DNA of 50,107 nucleotides from an uncultured Collinsella sp. (GCA_900539035.1 UQAU01000015.1:1-50107), one strand, 5' to 3'; shown: positions 32,158 through 41,251, counted from the stretch's first letter. Notes: generated from the sequence alone by a model not told the origin. Translations and numbers: made by a program.

Positions 32158-34734
32158 TTACTTGACCACCAGGTTGACCAGCTTGCCGGGAACGCAGATG
32201 GCCTTGACGACCGTCTTGCCCTCGAGCCACTTGGCGACGGCGGCCTCGGCGGCAGCCTGCATATCCTCATTGGAGGCATCGCGGGCAACGTCGACGCGGC
32301 CGCGAACCTTGCCGAGCACCTGGACCACGATCTGCACCGTGTCCTCAACGGACTCGGCCAGGTCGAACTCGGGCCAGGCGGCGGTGTAGGCGTTGCCCTC
32401 GCAGCCGAGTGCCTCATGCCACAGCTCGTCGGCCCAGAACGGGCAGATAGGGGCAAGGACGCTCACGATATCCTTAGCCACGCCGTAGCACAGCGCCTTG
32501 TCGCGGGCGGTATCCTCGGTGGCATTGAGGTAGGCGCTCGCCGCGTTGACGAGCTCCATGACGGCCGAGATCGCGGTGTTGAACTGGCCGCGATCGAAGT
32601 CCTCGGTGCACTTGGCGATGGTGCGGTGACGCTCGCGATAGAGCTTCATCGCAACCTCGTCGAGCGCGGACTTGTCGAAGGCCACGTTGGCATCGCCGGA
32701 CTGGACGAGCTGCCAAACGATACGCCAGGCGCGCTTGATGAAGCGGTTGGCGCCCTCAACGGCCTTGGGATCCCAGTCGAAGTCCTTCTCGGGCGGGGCG
32801 ATAAACAGGATCGCCAAACGCATGGTGTCGGCGCCGTAGGGCTCAATGACCGAGCTCGGGGGCACGACGTTGCCCTTGGACTTGGACATGGTGTCGCCGT
32901 TCTCGTCCTTGACCATACCCTGGCACAGCAAGTTGGTGAAGGGCTCGTCAACGCTCAGCAGGCCCAGGTCGCGCAGTGCCTTGGTAAAGAAGCGACTGTA
33001 GAGCAGGTGCAGGATGGCGTGCTCGATGCCGCCGATGTAGTTATCGACGGGCATCCAACGGTCGGCGGCCTCTCGGGAGAAGGGCAGCTCGGTGTTGTGC
33101 GGATCGGTATAGCGCAGGTAATACCAGCTGGAGCAGGTAAAGGTGTCCATGGTATCGGTCTCGCGCTTGGCCGGGCGGCCGCAGACCGGGCAGGTGGTCT
33201 CGTAGAACTCCTTGCACTCGGCGAGGGTCTCGCCGGCGCCCAGGTCCAGGTTCTCGGGCAGCGTCACCGGCAGCTGATCCTCGGGCACGGGCACAATGCC
33301 GCAGTGCTCACAGTGGATGGCCGGGATGGGGTTGCCCCAATAGCGCTGACGGGAAATGAGCCAGTCGCGCAGACGGAACTCGACCTTGCGACGACCGCAG
33401 CCCATGGCCTCGAGGTCGGCCACGATCGCAGCCTCGCCCTCGGAGTGCTTACCGCCGCGCATGCCGGTGTACTTGCCGGACTGGACGAGCGTGCCCTCGG
33501 CAGCGTGGGCGCAATCCCAGTCGACAGTCTCGGCATGGAAGGTATCGATGGTCTCGCCGCTGGCCTCGACGGCAGCGCGATCGTCATCGTCCAGGATGAT
33601 CGGCACGATCGGCAGGTCGTACTTGCGGGCAAACTCAAAGTCGCGCTGGTCGCCGCAGGGAACGGCCATGACGGCGCCGGTGCCATAGTCGGCAACGACA
33701 TAATCGGCAACCCACACGGGTACCTTCTCGCCGTTCACGGGGTTCACCACGTAGCGGCCGGTAAAGGCACCGTGCTTCTCGAGGGTGCCCTGGGCACGCT
33801 CGACGGCAGAGATATGCTTGGAGTCCTCGACGATCTTGGTGACGGCCTCCTCGTACTCCGTGCCCTCGACGAGCTCGTGCAGGCCGGCGTACTCGGGAGC
33901 CAGGACAAAGAAGGAGACGCCAAAAAGGGTATCGGCACGCGTGGTGAAGACGGTGATCTTGCCCTCGTCGCCCTCGATGGGCTCGCCATCCTGGTCGCAC
34001 AGGGTAAAGTCGACCTCGGCGCCCTCGGAGCGACCGATCCAGTTGGCCTGCATCTGCTTGACGCGCTCGGGCCAGCCGGGGAGCTTCTCCAGATCGTCGA
34101 GCAGCTCCTGGGAGTACTCGGTGATCTTGAAGTACCATTGCTCAAGGTCGCGCTTCTCGGGCTCGGTACCGCAGCGCCAGCATTTACCCTCGGTGACCTG
34201 CTCGTTGGCCAGAACGGTCTTGCAGGTGGGGCACCAGTTGACCGGGTTCTTCTTACGGTAGACCAGGCCCTTTTCCCACATCTTCTCAAAAATCCACTGG
34301 CCCCAGCGGTAGTAGTCGGGGCTGCAGGTCTTGACCATGCGATCCAGATCGTAGGAGAAGCCCATGCGCTTCATCGTGGCGAGCGCCTGGTCCATGTTCT
34401 TATACGTCCAGGCGGCAGCCTGCGTGTTGTGCTTGATAGCGGCGTTCTCGGCAGGAAGGCCAAAGGCGTCAAAACCGATGGGGTGCAGCACGTCGTAGCC
34501 GCGCATGCGGGCCTGACGGGCCATGGCATCGCCGATGGTATAGTTGCGCGCGTGGCCCATGTGCAGGTCGCCCGACGGATACGGGAACATCTCGAGCACA
34601 TACTTCTTGGGCTTGCTCTCGTCGGTGTCGACGGCAAAGAGGTTGGAGTCCTCCCAGGCCTTCATCCACTTGGACTCAATGGCCTGCGCGTCGTAGGCAG
34701 GGATCTCGTCCTTATGATCTGTGCAATCGCACAT
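32158..34734 (-). CDS. leuS: leucyl-tRNA synthetase
   Basis: Class I synthetase that charges tRNA-Leu. 858 residues; FPYPSGDLHMGHARNYTIGD holds the HMGH motif near residue 58, the CP1 editing domain spans ~residues 225-420 (TVFTTRADTLFGVSFFVLAP), two Cys-pair segments (WCPTCKTV and CWRCG; CEHC and CPVCG) suggest zinc sites, and TMSKSKGNVV is the KMSKS loop. ATG at 34734 with AAAGGAG upstream. Its leader is almost wholly a 119-bp palindrome. Monocistronic. Confidence 0.97.
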   Translation of the reverse strand: MCDCTDHKDEIPAYDAQAIESKWMKAWEDSNLFAVDTDESKPKKYVLEMFPYPSGDLHMGHARNYTIGDAMARQARMRGYDVLHPIGFDAFGLPAENAAIKHNTQAAAWTYKNMDQALATMKRMGFSYDLDRMVKTCSPDYYRWGQWIFEKMWEKGLVYRKKNPVNWCPTCKTVLANEQVTEGKCWRCGTEPEKRDLEQWYFKITEYSQELLDDLEKLPGWPERVKQMQANWIGRSEGAEVDFTLCDQDGEPIEGDEGKITVFTTRADTLFGVSFFVLAPEYAGLHELVEGTEYEEAVTKIVEDSKHISAVERAQGTLEKHGAFTGRYVVNPVNGEKVPVWVADYVVADYGTGAVMAVPCGDQRDFEFARKYDLPIVPIILDDDDRAAVEASGETIDTFHAETVDWDCAHAAEGTLVQSGKYTGMRGGKHSEGEAAIVADLEAMGCGRRKVEFRLRDWLISRQRYWGNPIPAIHCEHCGIVPVPEDQLPVTLPENLDLGAGETLAECKEFYETTCPVCGRPAKRETDTMDTFTCSSWYYLRYTDPHNTELPFSREAADRWMPVDNYIGGIEHAILHLLYSRFFTKALRDLGLLSVDEPFTNLLCQGMVKDENGDTMSKSKGNVVPPSSVIEPYGADTMRLAILFIAPPEKDFDWDPKAVEGANRFIKRAWRIVWQLVQSGDANVAFDKSALDEVAMKLYRERHRTIAKCTEDFDRGQFNTAISAVMELVNAASAYLNATEDTARDKALCYGVAKDIVSVLAPICPFWADELWHEALGCEGNAYTAAWPEFDLAESVEDTVQIVVQVLGKVRGRVDVARDASNEDMQAAAEAAVAKWLEGKTVVKAICVPGKLVNLVVK

Positions 34735-34757
34735 ATCAGCTCCTTTAATCTTAGCTG

Positions 34758-34876
34758 GGGTCGGGCGGCTTGGCTTTATTCGCTACTGCGGACAGTCCTG
34801 CGCAAGACGAAGAGCACATTAAGTGCTCTTCTTTGCGTGCGGAACTTGTAGCGAACAAAGCCAAGCCGCCCGACCC
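34758..34876. repeat. 119-bp near-perfect palindrome in the leuS leader
   Basis: Outer arms of 29 bases (34758-34786 and 34848-34876) match at 28 positions as inverted repeats, GGGTCGGGCGGCTTGGCTTT being identical in both. A second perfect 9-bp hairpin with an ATTAA loop (34809-34831) lies at the centre. It ends about 20 bases before the leuS start. It may be a leader RNA structure or a MITE/REP-like element. Confidence 0.8.
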
Positions 34877-34893
34877 TAAGGTTAACTTGACTG

Positions 34894-34902
34894 ATGATAG
34901 CA
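34894..34902 (-). promoter_or_regulatory. extended -10 promoter of leuS
   Basis: TGCTATCAT on the minus strand is an extended -10 without a clear -35. RNA would start near 34887, directly before the palindrome. Confidence 0.4.
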
Positions 34903-34910
34903 AATACGAC

Positions 34911-34945
34911 AAGCGAGATGCCTGCGACTTGTAGGCATCTCGCTT
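34911..34945 (-). terminator. terminator of guaB
   Basis: A perfect 13-bp stem (34911-34923 with 34933-34945) with a nine-base loop lies 48 bases after the guaB stop. The T-tract on the minus strand is poor (GTCGTATTTG). Confidence 0.65.
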
Positions 34946-34993
34946 TATCTAAATAACGTGGTTGAAACTCAACCTTTATATGAGGCTCTTACC

Positions 34994-36505
34994 TTATCGA
35001 TAAGATACGGACTGCTGAGAATCCTTCACGACAACGTCGTGGGCGCCGCCTTCGACGATGGAGGTGGAGCTGACCAGCGTTAGGCGTGCCTTTTCCTGGA
35101 GCTCGGGGATCGAGAGAGCGCCGCAGTTGCACATCGTGGACTTGACCTTGTAGAGCGTACCGCCCACGCCGTCCTTGAGGGAGCCGGCGTAGGGAACGTA
35201 GGAGTCGACGCCCTCGACGAAGCTGAGCTTCGCGGCGCCGCCCAGGTCGTAACGCTGCCAGTTGCGGGCACGTGCAGAACCCTCGCCCCAGTACTCCTTC
35301 ATGTACTGGCCGTTGACGTTGACGCGCTCGGTCGGGCTCTCGTCGAAGCGGGCGAAGTAGCGACCCAGCATCATAAAGTCGGCACCCATGGCAAGGGCGA
35401 GCGTCATGTGGTAGTCGTAGACGATGCCGCCGTCGGAGCACACGGGCACGTAGACACCGGTCTCCTCGTAGTACTCGTCGCGAGCGCGGCAGACGTCGAT
35501 CAGCGCGGTAGCCTGGCCACGGCCGATACCCTTGGTCTCGCGGGTAATGCAGATGGAACCGCCGCCGATACCGACCTTGATGAAGTCGGCACCGCAATCG
35601 GCAAGGAAGCGGAAGCCCTCGGCGTCGACGACGTTACCGGCACCGACCTTGACGTCCTCGCCGTAGTTGGCGCGAATCCACTCGATGGTGCGCTTCTGCC
35701 ACTCGCTGAAGCCCTCGGAGGAGTCGATGCACAGGACATCGGCGCCGGCCTCGATGAGCAGCGGCACGCGCTCGGCATAGTCTCGGGTGTTGATACCGGC
35801 GCCGACCATGTAGCGCTTGTCGTTATCGAGCAGCTCGTTGGGATTGGTCTTGTGGCTGTCGTAGTCCTTGCGGAAGACAATGCCCATAAGGTGATCATTG
35901 TCGTCGACGATGGGCAGGGCGTTAAGCTTGTTGTCCCAGATGACGTCGTTGGCAACCTTGAGGCTGATGTTCTTGTCGCCCACGATGAGCTGCTCACGCG
36001 GGGTCATGAACTCGGAGACCTTCGTCTGGTGGTCATCGCGACTGGGGCGATAGTCACGGCTGGTGACGATGCCCAGAAGCTTGCCCTTGGGAGTGCCGTC
36101 GTCGGTAACCGGCATGGTGGAGTGACCGGTCTTCTCCTTGAGCTCGATGACCTGCTCCATGGTCATATCGGGGGTCAGCGTGGAATCGGACTGAACGAAG
36201 CCAGCCTTGTGATCCTTGACGGCCTTGACCATGGCGGCCTCGGACTCGGCGCTCTGGGAACCGTAAATGAAGGACAGGCCGCCCTCGGTAGCGAGCGCGA
36301 CACCCATGTCGACGCCCGAGACGGACTGCATGATGGCGGAAACCATGGGGATGTTCAGGGTGATTGCCGGCTTCTCACCGCGCTTAAAGCGGGTTAGCGG
36401 CGTCTTAAGAGAGACGTTGTTGGGGATGCACTGCGAGGACGAGTAACCAGGGACCAGCAGATACTCCGAAAACGTGTGGGACTCACCGGGAAAGAACGTA
36501 GCCAT
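34994..36505 (-). CDS. guaB: IMP dehydrogenase
   Basis: Oxidises IMP to XMP with NAD+, the committed step of guanine nucleotide synthesis. 503 residues: TIM barrel split by a CBS pair (residues ~100-225; STMPVTDDGTPKGKLLGIVT and ALPIVDDNDHLMGIV). The catalytic Cys loop reads GIGGGSICITRETKG; the usual form is GIGPGSICTTR, so two positions differ, and the flap region is YFARFDESPTER. This belongs to a divergent GuaB subfamily but should still use Cys. ATG at 36505 with AAAGGAG upstream. It stands alone, divergent from the winged-helix gene. Confidence 0.92.
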   Translation of the reverse strand: MATFFPGESHTFSEYLLVPGYSSSQCIPNNVSLKTPLTRFKRGEKPAITLNIPMVSAIMQSVSGVDMGVALATEGGLSFIYGSQSAESEAAMVKAVKDHKAGFVQSDSTLTPDMTMEQVIELKEKTGHSTMPVTDDGTPKGKLLGIVTSRDYRPSRDDHQTKVSEFMTPREQLIVGDKNISLKVANDVIWDNKLNALPIVDDNDHLMGIVFRKDYDSHKTNPNELLDNDKRYMVGAGINTRDYAERVPLLIEAGADVLCIDSSEGFSEWQKRTIEWIRANYGEDVKVGAGNVVDAEGFRFLADCGADFIKVGIGGGSICITRETKGIGRGQATALIDVCRARDEYYEETGVYVPVCSDGGIVYDYHMTLALAMGADFMMLGRYFARFDESPTERVNVNGQYMKEYWGEGSARARNWQRYDLGGAAKLSFVEGVDSYVPYAGSLKDGVGGTLYKVKSTMCNCGALSIPELQEKARLTLVSSTSIVEGGAHDVVVKDSQQSVSYR

Positions 36506-36605
36506 GTTTCTCCTTTTTCCATGCGACCGGTCGGCTGCAGGCCTCGTAGGACCCAGCCCAACCTTGGGCGCCCAATACTGGGGAAGTATCTTAACGCACT
36601 TTGAC

Positions 36606-36614
36606 TGCTACAAT
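36606..36614 (+). promoter_or_regulatory. extended -10 promoter of the winged-helix gene
   Basis: TGCTACAAT fits an extended -10 about 85 bases before the start of the winged-helix gene; no good -35 is found. Confidence 0.4.
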
Positions 36615-36698
36615 GCATGATTTAAGAAGAGCACACGAGGGTTTGACGCAGGCTTTGCGTTTGCCCAGCAAACACTTTAGCGGGGAGACGTGGAGCAC

Positions 36699-37043
36699 AT
36701 GGAGTACAAGACGACGGCAAAGTTGGTCATTCAAGCGTGCGACAAGGATTTGCCGGGCGTCTTCGGCCACGGCTGCGTCTTGCTGCTGCAGGGTATCGCC
36801 CGCGAGCACTCGCTCAACCGAGCCGCCAAGAGCATGGGCATGGCGTATTCCAAGGCCTGGCGCATTGTAAACGAGGCAGAAGGTCAGCTGGGCTGCAAGC
36901 TCATCGAGCGCGACGGCGCCCGCGGATCCACCCTCACCCCCGCCGGTGAGCGAGCCATCGAAGTCTACGAAACCCTGCAGGCAGAAATCAACGACGTCAT
37001 CGCCTCCAAAGCCAACGACCTCATCGCCAGCATCAAAGAGTAG
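36699..37043 (+). CDS. LysR/ModE N-terminal-type winged helix-turn-helix protein
   Basis: 114-residue protein consisting only of the ModE/LysR-type DNA-binding domain: LLLQGIAREHSLNRAAKSMG, YSKAWRIVNEAEGQLGCKLI, ERDGARGSTLTPAGERAIEV. Such single-domain proteins accompany molybdenum or other oxidoreductase loci, but no transport or molybdopterin gene lies here. It lacks the ligand-binding domain of full ModE. ATG at 36699; a GTG at 36690 is alternative and GGGGAG lies upstream of both. Convergent with the following gene, overlapping its 3' end by 11 bases. Confidence 0.85.
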   Translation: MEYKTTAKLVIQACDKDLPGVFGHGCVLLLQGIAREHSLNRAAKSMGMAYSKAWRIVNEAEGQLGCKLIERDGARGSTLTPAGERAIEVYETLQAEINDVIASKANDLIASIKE

Positions 37044-38037
37044 CTAATTTGCGAAGGGCGTTATCTAGGGTTGACGCCACAACCAGTGGGTTGTCGGTGC
37101 CGGCGTAGAGGCGGATGGTGCTCCCCTGCTTGCCACGTGGGGCCGAAAGACGCGTCGTTGCACCGCCGGCGGGCGATGTGCGGAATTCGTCCGGCAGTAT
37201 GCTGAAGAATTCGCCCGCGGTGCAGTCCATCAGGTCAAACTCTACTGCCGGGCCAAAACCGTGCTCCAGGGTGCCGGTCGCGATGGCATGATCGGGATGC
37301 GAGCTCAGTCCGGGATAGCGCACGCTGCGCACCATCTCGTTGGCGGCCAGATACTCGGCTAGCGCACGGGCGCGATCGAAATGCGCCTGCATGCGGACAT
37401 CGAGCGAGTCCAGCCCGCGCTCCAGTACACCGGCCTCGTCAGCAGGCATATCAAGCTTGGCCAAGCCACAGCCCTCAAGCAGGGCATGCGCGCACTCGGC
37501 AGCAGCATCCACATGATGGCGTTTGAGCTGCGAGCGCGCCACCGATACGGCAACCAACTTGCGCGGAGCATCACCGGCGCATACGCGGTCGAGCGCCTCG
37601 AACGACAGCACGGCACCCAGCCGCAGCGGATCACAGCCAAAAGCCGACGCCACGGTGTTGTCAACAACCAGCAGCGCATGGGCCTCACGCGCCGCCCGAC
37701 CCAGCGCACGCAGATCGGGCACACGCAGACCAAACCCGCCGATGGAGTTAACGAACCACCACAGGTGCGGCCCCTCGGCATCAAACGAAGCATCAAAGCC
37801 CTCGAACGCAGCGGCAAACGCCTCGGCGGACGGCGAGCCCACCAGCGCGACATCGCAGCAATCAAAGCCGCTCGCAAACGCATCGGTAAAGTCATCGGCA
37901 AACGCAACCAGGAGATCGCCGGGACGTACAATCCCCAGCTGCGACAGCGCCGCCGGCACATGCGAGGCCGCAACAAGTCGCGCCCCTCGCGCGCCAGTCC
38001 TTACAGCCCAGGCCTCTTCTAGCTGCTGTACATCCAC
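37033..38037 (-). CDS. Cys/Met-metabolism PLP-enzyme-like protein lacking the PLP lysine
   Basis: A 334-residue relative of cystathionine gamma-synthase-type enzymes. The fold trace is clear: LLVVDNTVASAFGCDPLRLG corresponds to the PLP Asp segment (Asp near residue 126), and a C-terminal domain has LSSHPDHAIA and GSTIRLYAGTDN. But the segment where active enzymes have SATKY reads ALDRV, so the PLP-binding Lys is Arg (codon 37585-37587). The N-terminal Tyr-Arg PLP-phosphate motif is also not evident. It may be an inactive relative. GTG 38037 has AAGGGG upstream; ATG 38055 is the alternative. Other Cys/Met enzymes are absent nearby. Confidence 0.7.
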   Translation of the reverse strand: MDVQQLEEAWAVRTGARGARLVAASHVPAALSQLGIVRPGDLLVAFADDFTDAFASGFDCCDVALVGSPSAEAFAAAFEGFDASFDAEGPHLWWFVNSIGGFGLRVPDLRALGRAAREAHALLVVDNTVASAFGCDPLRLGAVLSFEALDRVCAGDAPRKLVAVSVARSQLKRHHVDAAAECAHALLEGCGLAKLDMPADEAGVLERGLDSLDVRMQAHFDRARALAEYLAANEMVRSVRYPGLSSHPDHAIATGTLEHGFGPAVEFDLMDCTAGEFFSILPDEFRTSPAGGATTRLSAPRGKQGSTIRLYAGTDNPLVVASTLDNALRKLATL

Positions 38038-38059
38038 AAGGCACCGCCCCTTCATAAGC

Positions 38060-38095
38060 AAAAACCCACGATGCGGGTGTTCCCCGCATCGTGGG
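38060..38095 (-). terminator. terminator of the sucrose operon
   Basis: A perfect 13-bp stem (38065-38077 with 38083-38095) with a five-base loop and TTTTT on the minus strand, 38 bases after the scrB stop. It lies only a few bases before the start of the next gene, so that gene needs read-through or an unseen promoter. Confidence 0.88.
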
Positions 38096-38133
38096 CAACG
38101 GCTGCAGTATAGCGCCGATATGCGACGAATCGC

Positions 38134-39675
38134 CTAGATGTTGAGCGCGTGGTAGGTCACATCCGCGCCCGGAGCGTCAACGGTCACGCCATAGGCCTCG
38201 GGATAGATGCGCGTCGAAAACACGAGCGAGCCATCGTTCACAAACACCTCGACCGAAGAGACATCGCCAACAATGCGCACATTGCGCACCTCGTCGACGG
38301 GCTCCCAGCGCACGGTACGACCGCAGCCGGCAGAAGCGCGACTCTCATCGGTAAATCGCATCTCAAAGCGCGAGGGCAGTTCGCCCTCAGCGGGAACAAA
38401 CGCAAGCTTCAGCTCGCCATCAACGGTCGCGGTGAACGCGCCGTCGACACCGTCGACAACAACGTCAAAGCAGGCATCGCCGGCAACCTCCAACGAGCCC
38501 TCCCCCACACGTACCGAGGCATAATGGCGCTCGATCTCGCGCGCCGGCTGCTGCAGCACCACGCCGCCAGTACCGGCTGTAAGCTCACGTGGCACCGTCA
38601 TGCAGTGCTGCCAGCCGCACGCCACGGTGGGCGCGTTGCCATAGGTCGGCTCATCGGGCATGCCCATCCAGCCGATCAGAATGTGGCGACCGTCCTCGGC
38701 CGTGAACTCCTGCGGAGCATAGAAGTCAAAACCGGCGTCCCACAGGCGGAACTCGCCCAGCTCATAAGCGTCATTGCCACCCGTAATGTCGCCCGTTACA
38801 GGCATGTAGCCCGCTGCATACACATTGCCGCGATCCCAACGACCGCCCTCGAGCCCCTGGGGCGAGAAGGAAAGGAACTTCGTCGGTGCGCCGCCATCCG
38901 CCTCAAGCTCCAGGTATCCCGGGCACTCCCACATAAAGCCAAAGCGCTCGGGCGTAGACACACGGCTCTCGAGCTCCCAGCACAGCATATCGGCCGAGCC
39001 ATACACCAGGATCTCGCCCACATCGCGCCCGGCACCCTCGCCGTGCATGGCGCAAAAACGGCTCTCGACATGCGGCCCGTCCACGCGACGACGCGCGCCC
39101 AGCACCATGTGGTAACGCCCATCATCATCGCGCCACACCTTGGGGTCACGCACGTGGCAGGTCAAATCCTCAGGATAATCCTCGGACGCCAGCACCACGC
39201 GCTTTTGGCTGAACTCACGACCGGCAAAGCCATCAACGCTCTCGACATAGACGGTATCGGCGCGGCGGCCGGTATTGACGTAGTCGTACGTGCCGTCCGC
39301 ATCGGAAAGCTTAACGTTGCCCGTATAGAGCACGCGAATGCGACCGTCCTCGGCAAGCGCGGAGCCCGAATACACACCGTGGCAATCGAACGGCTCGTCG
39401 GGCAGCAGCGGAGCGCCAACATATTCCCAGTTCATAAGGTCGCGGCTTGTGGCATGGCCCCACATCTTTACGCCGCCGTTCACATCAAACGGGGCATACT
39501 GGAAGTACGCGTGAAACACGCCGCCCGCTTGGCAAAGACCGTTGGGGTCGTTGAGCCAACCCGCCGGCGGCATAATATGGAAGCGCTGGCCATACGCGCC
39601 ATGACCGCACTCAGTGGCGGCGGCGTCAACAGCGGCAACCAGCTTTTCAAGATCGCGACCAAGTGCATTAGACAT
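38134..39675 (-). CDS. scrB: sucrose-6-phosphate hydrolase (GH32)
   Basis: Cytoplasmic beta-fructosidase that splits sucrose-6-phosphate from the PTS into glucose-6-phosphate and fructose. 513 residues: five-bladed propeller with the nucleophile Asp in WLNDPNG (Asp43), the transition-state Asp in VRDPKVW, the acid-base Glu in WECPGYLEL, then a C-terminal beta-sandwich. There is no signal peptide. ATG at 39675 with a TTAGGAC ribosome site. It is downstream of the PTS gene in the same operon, with a hairpin between. Confidence 0.93.
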   Translation of the reverse strand: MSNALGRDLEKLVAAVDAAATECGHGAYGQRFHIMPPAGWLNDPNGLCQAGGVFHAYFQYAPFDVNGGVKMWGHATSRDLMNWEYVGAPLLPDEPFDCHGVYSGSALAEDGRIRVLYTGNVKLSDADGTYDYVNTGRRADTVYVESVDGFAGREFSQKRVVLASEDYPEDLTCHVRDPKVWRDDDGRYHMVLGARRRVDGPHVESRFCAMHGEGAGRDVGEILVYGSADMLCWELESRVSTPERFGFMWECPGYLELEADGGAPTKFLSFSPQGLEGGRWDRGNVYAAGYMPVTGDITGGNDAYELGEFRLWDAGFDFYAPQEFTAEDGRHILIGWMGMPDEPTYGNAPTVACGWQHCMTVPRELTAGTGGVVLQQPAREIERHYASVRVGEGSLEVAGDACFDVVVDGVDGAFTATVDGELKLAFVPAEGELPSRFEMRFTDESRASAGCGRTVRWEPVDEVRNVRIVGDVSSVEVFVNDGSLVFSTRIYPEAYGVTVDAPGADVTYHALNI

Positions 39676-39724
39676 ATCAAAGTCCTAACGGATCGAAAGT
39701 AACAAGGCGCCAGATACGGGAAAC

Positions 39725-39749
39725 GCCCGCGAGCATACAGCCCGCGGGC
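39725..39749 (-). terminator. hairpin between the PTS gene and scrB
   Basis: GCCCGCG and CGCGGGC form a 7-bp GC-only stem around an 11-base loop, followed on the minus strand by GTTTC. It may be an attenuator or a processing/stability site giving more PTS than hydrolase mRNA. Confidence 0.5.
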
Positions 39750-39768
39750 ACCCCTCAATCAAAAGCTC

Positions 39769-41169
39769 TTAGGCCTGCTCAGAAGCCTTGGGCTCGTCCT
39801 TGTACAGGACAAACGAGACGCCAAAGGAAACCAGCGCGGCGACCGCAAACATGATCGCGTACTGCACGGGCTGGGCCAGGCACAGCAGGATACCGAAAAT
39901 ACCGGTAACGCCCGTGCCGGAGGCGGCCAGCGAAGTGAGCGCGCAGACCAGGGCACCGCAACCGCCGCCGATGCAGCCGGCGATGAAGGGCTTAAAGAAG
40001 CGCAGGTTCACACCAAAGATGGCAGGCTCGGTAATGCCCATGAAGGCGGACAGGGCCGAAGGAAGCGCCAGGCCCTTAATCTTGGCATCGCGGGTCTTAA
40101 AGGCAACGGCAAGCGCGGCGCCACCTTGGGCGATATTGGCAGCGCTGGCGATGGGCAGCCAGTAGGTCACGCCATACTGGGCGAGCTGGCCCAGGTCGAT
40201 GGCGGTGTACATCTGGTGGATACCGGTAACGACCGTGGGAGCATAGAACAGGCCGACGATAAAGGAACCGATGCCGAAGGGCAGGGTCAGAAGGGCCTGG
40301 ATCAGACCGAGGATGGCATTCTCGGCCCACACGAAGATGGGGCCGACGGCAACGAGCGTCACGAGCACGGTCACGAACACGGAGACGAGCGGGGTCACAA
40401 AGAGGTCGAACATCTCGGGAACGATCTTGTGCAGGCGCTTCTCGAGGAAGGCCAGAATGGCGCAGGCGATGACGATGGGAATCACGTGGCCCTGATAACC
40501 GACCCACTCAAAGCTGTAGACGCCGGGGATGACGGTGACCATGGTCTGAACGCCCTCGGAGGCAACCGTGTAGGCGCTCTGCAGCGAGGAGTTAATGAAC
40601 GCACCGCCGACGACGGCACCCAGATACGGGTTGGCGCCAAAGGCCTTGGCGGCGGAGTAGCCGATCAGGATCTGCAGAATGCCAAAGGACGTGCCCGAGA
40701 CCAGGTCGGCGATCTTGTAAATAAAGTTATTGGTGTCGAGCGCGATAAAGCCGTTGGAGGCCATAAAGTTGAGGGCGCTCATAATGCCCAGCAGCAGGCC
40801 CGAAGCCACGATGGCGGGGATGATGGGGACAAAGACGTCGCCGAGCACCTTAATGGCACGCATAAAGATGTTCTGCTGCTGCGCCGCGGCCTCCTTGACC
40901 TCGGCCTTGGTGGCAGCCTCGACGCCACTGAGCGCGATGAACTCCTCGTAGACCTTGTTGACGGTGCCGGTGCCAAAAATAATCTGCAGCTGGCCCTGGG
41001 CCTCAAAGACGCCCTTGGCGCCATCGACATTCTCGATGGCCTCCTTGTTAACCTTGGAATTATCGGCAATCACCAGGCGCAGACGCGTGGCGCAGTGCGC
41101 GGCCGAAACAACGTTGTCGGCGCCACCGATGTTGTCGAGCACCTCTTGGGCTGATTTGCGGTAGTCCAT
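39769..41169 (-). CDS. PTS sucrose-type transporter, EIIBC
   Basis: Sugar uptake with phosphorylation. 466 residues: N-terminal EIIB domain with the phospho-accepting Cys in AHCATRLRLV (~residue 26), a linker with KEAAAQQQ, and an EIIC domain of about ten membrane segments including GITEPAIFGVNLRFFK. No EIIA domain is attached, so it must use a separate EIIA. ScrB and ScrR neighbours suggest sucrose; trehalose or other glucosides are alternatives. ATG at 41169 with GGAGG and AAGGGA upstream; two cre-like operators lie before it. Confidence 0.9.
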   Translation of the reverse strand: MDYRKSAQEVLDNIGGADNVVSAAHCATRLRLVIADNSKVNKEAIENVDGAKGVFEAQGQLQIIFGTGTVNKVYEEFIALSGVEAATKAEVKEAAAQQQNIFMRAIKVLGDVFVPIIPAIVASGLLLGIMSALNFMASNGFIALDTNNFIYKIADLVSGTSFGILQILIGYSAAKAFGANPYLGAVVGGAFINSSLQSAYTVASEGVQTMVTVIPGVYSFEWVGYQGHVIPIVIACAILAFLEKRLHKIVPEMFDLFVTPLVSVFVTVLVTLVAVGPIFVWAENAILGLIQALLTLPFGIGSFIVGLFYAPTVVTGIHQMYTAIDLGQLAQYGVTYWLPIASAANIAQGGAALAVAFKTRDAKIKGLALPSALSAFMGITEPAIFGVNLRFFKPFIAGCIGGGCGALVCALTSLAASGTGVTGIFGILLCLAQPVQYAIMFAVAALVSFGVSFVLYKDEPKASEQA

Positions 41170-41225
41170 GACTTCCCTTTCCTCCAACGGGCGCATGTGC
41201 ACCCGGCCATCTTTGACACTTACAC

Positions 41226-41239
41226 TGTAATCGTTTTCA
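41226..41239. promoter_or_regulatory. LacI/cre-type operator 1 of the sucrose operon
   Basis: TGTAATCGTTTTCA fits the cre-like consensus TGWAANCGNTNWCA at every position. It is repeated identically 26 bases further on. Confidence 0.7.
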
Positions 41240-41251
41240 GTTTCATATGTC

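Noticed and set aside
32134..34851. Plus-strand open frame of about 900 codons opposite leuS
   Set aside because: Shadow of a high-GC gene; the minus strand encodes a full leucyl-tRNA synthetase.
34735..34910. T-box leader of leuS
   Set aside because: The conserved T-box sequence is absent and the leader is filled by a palindrome.
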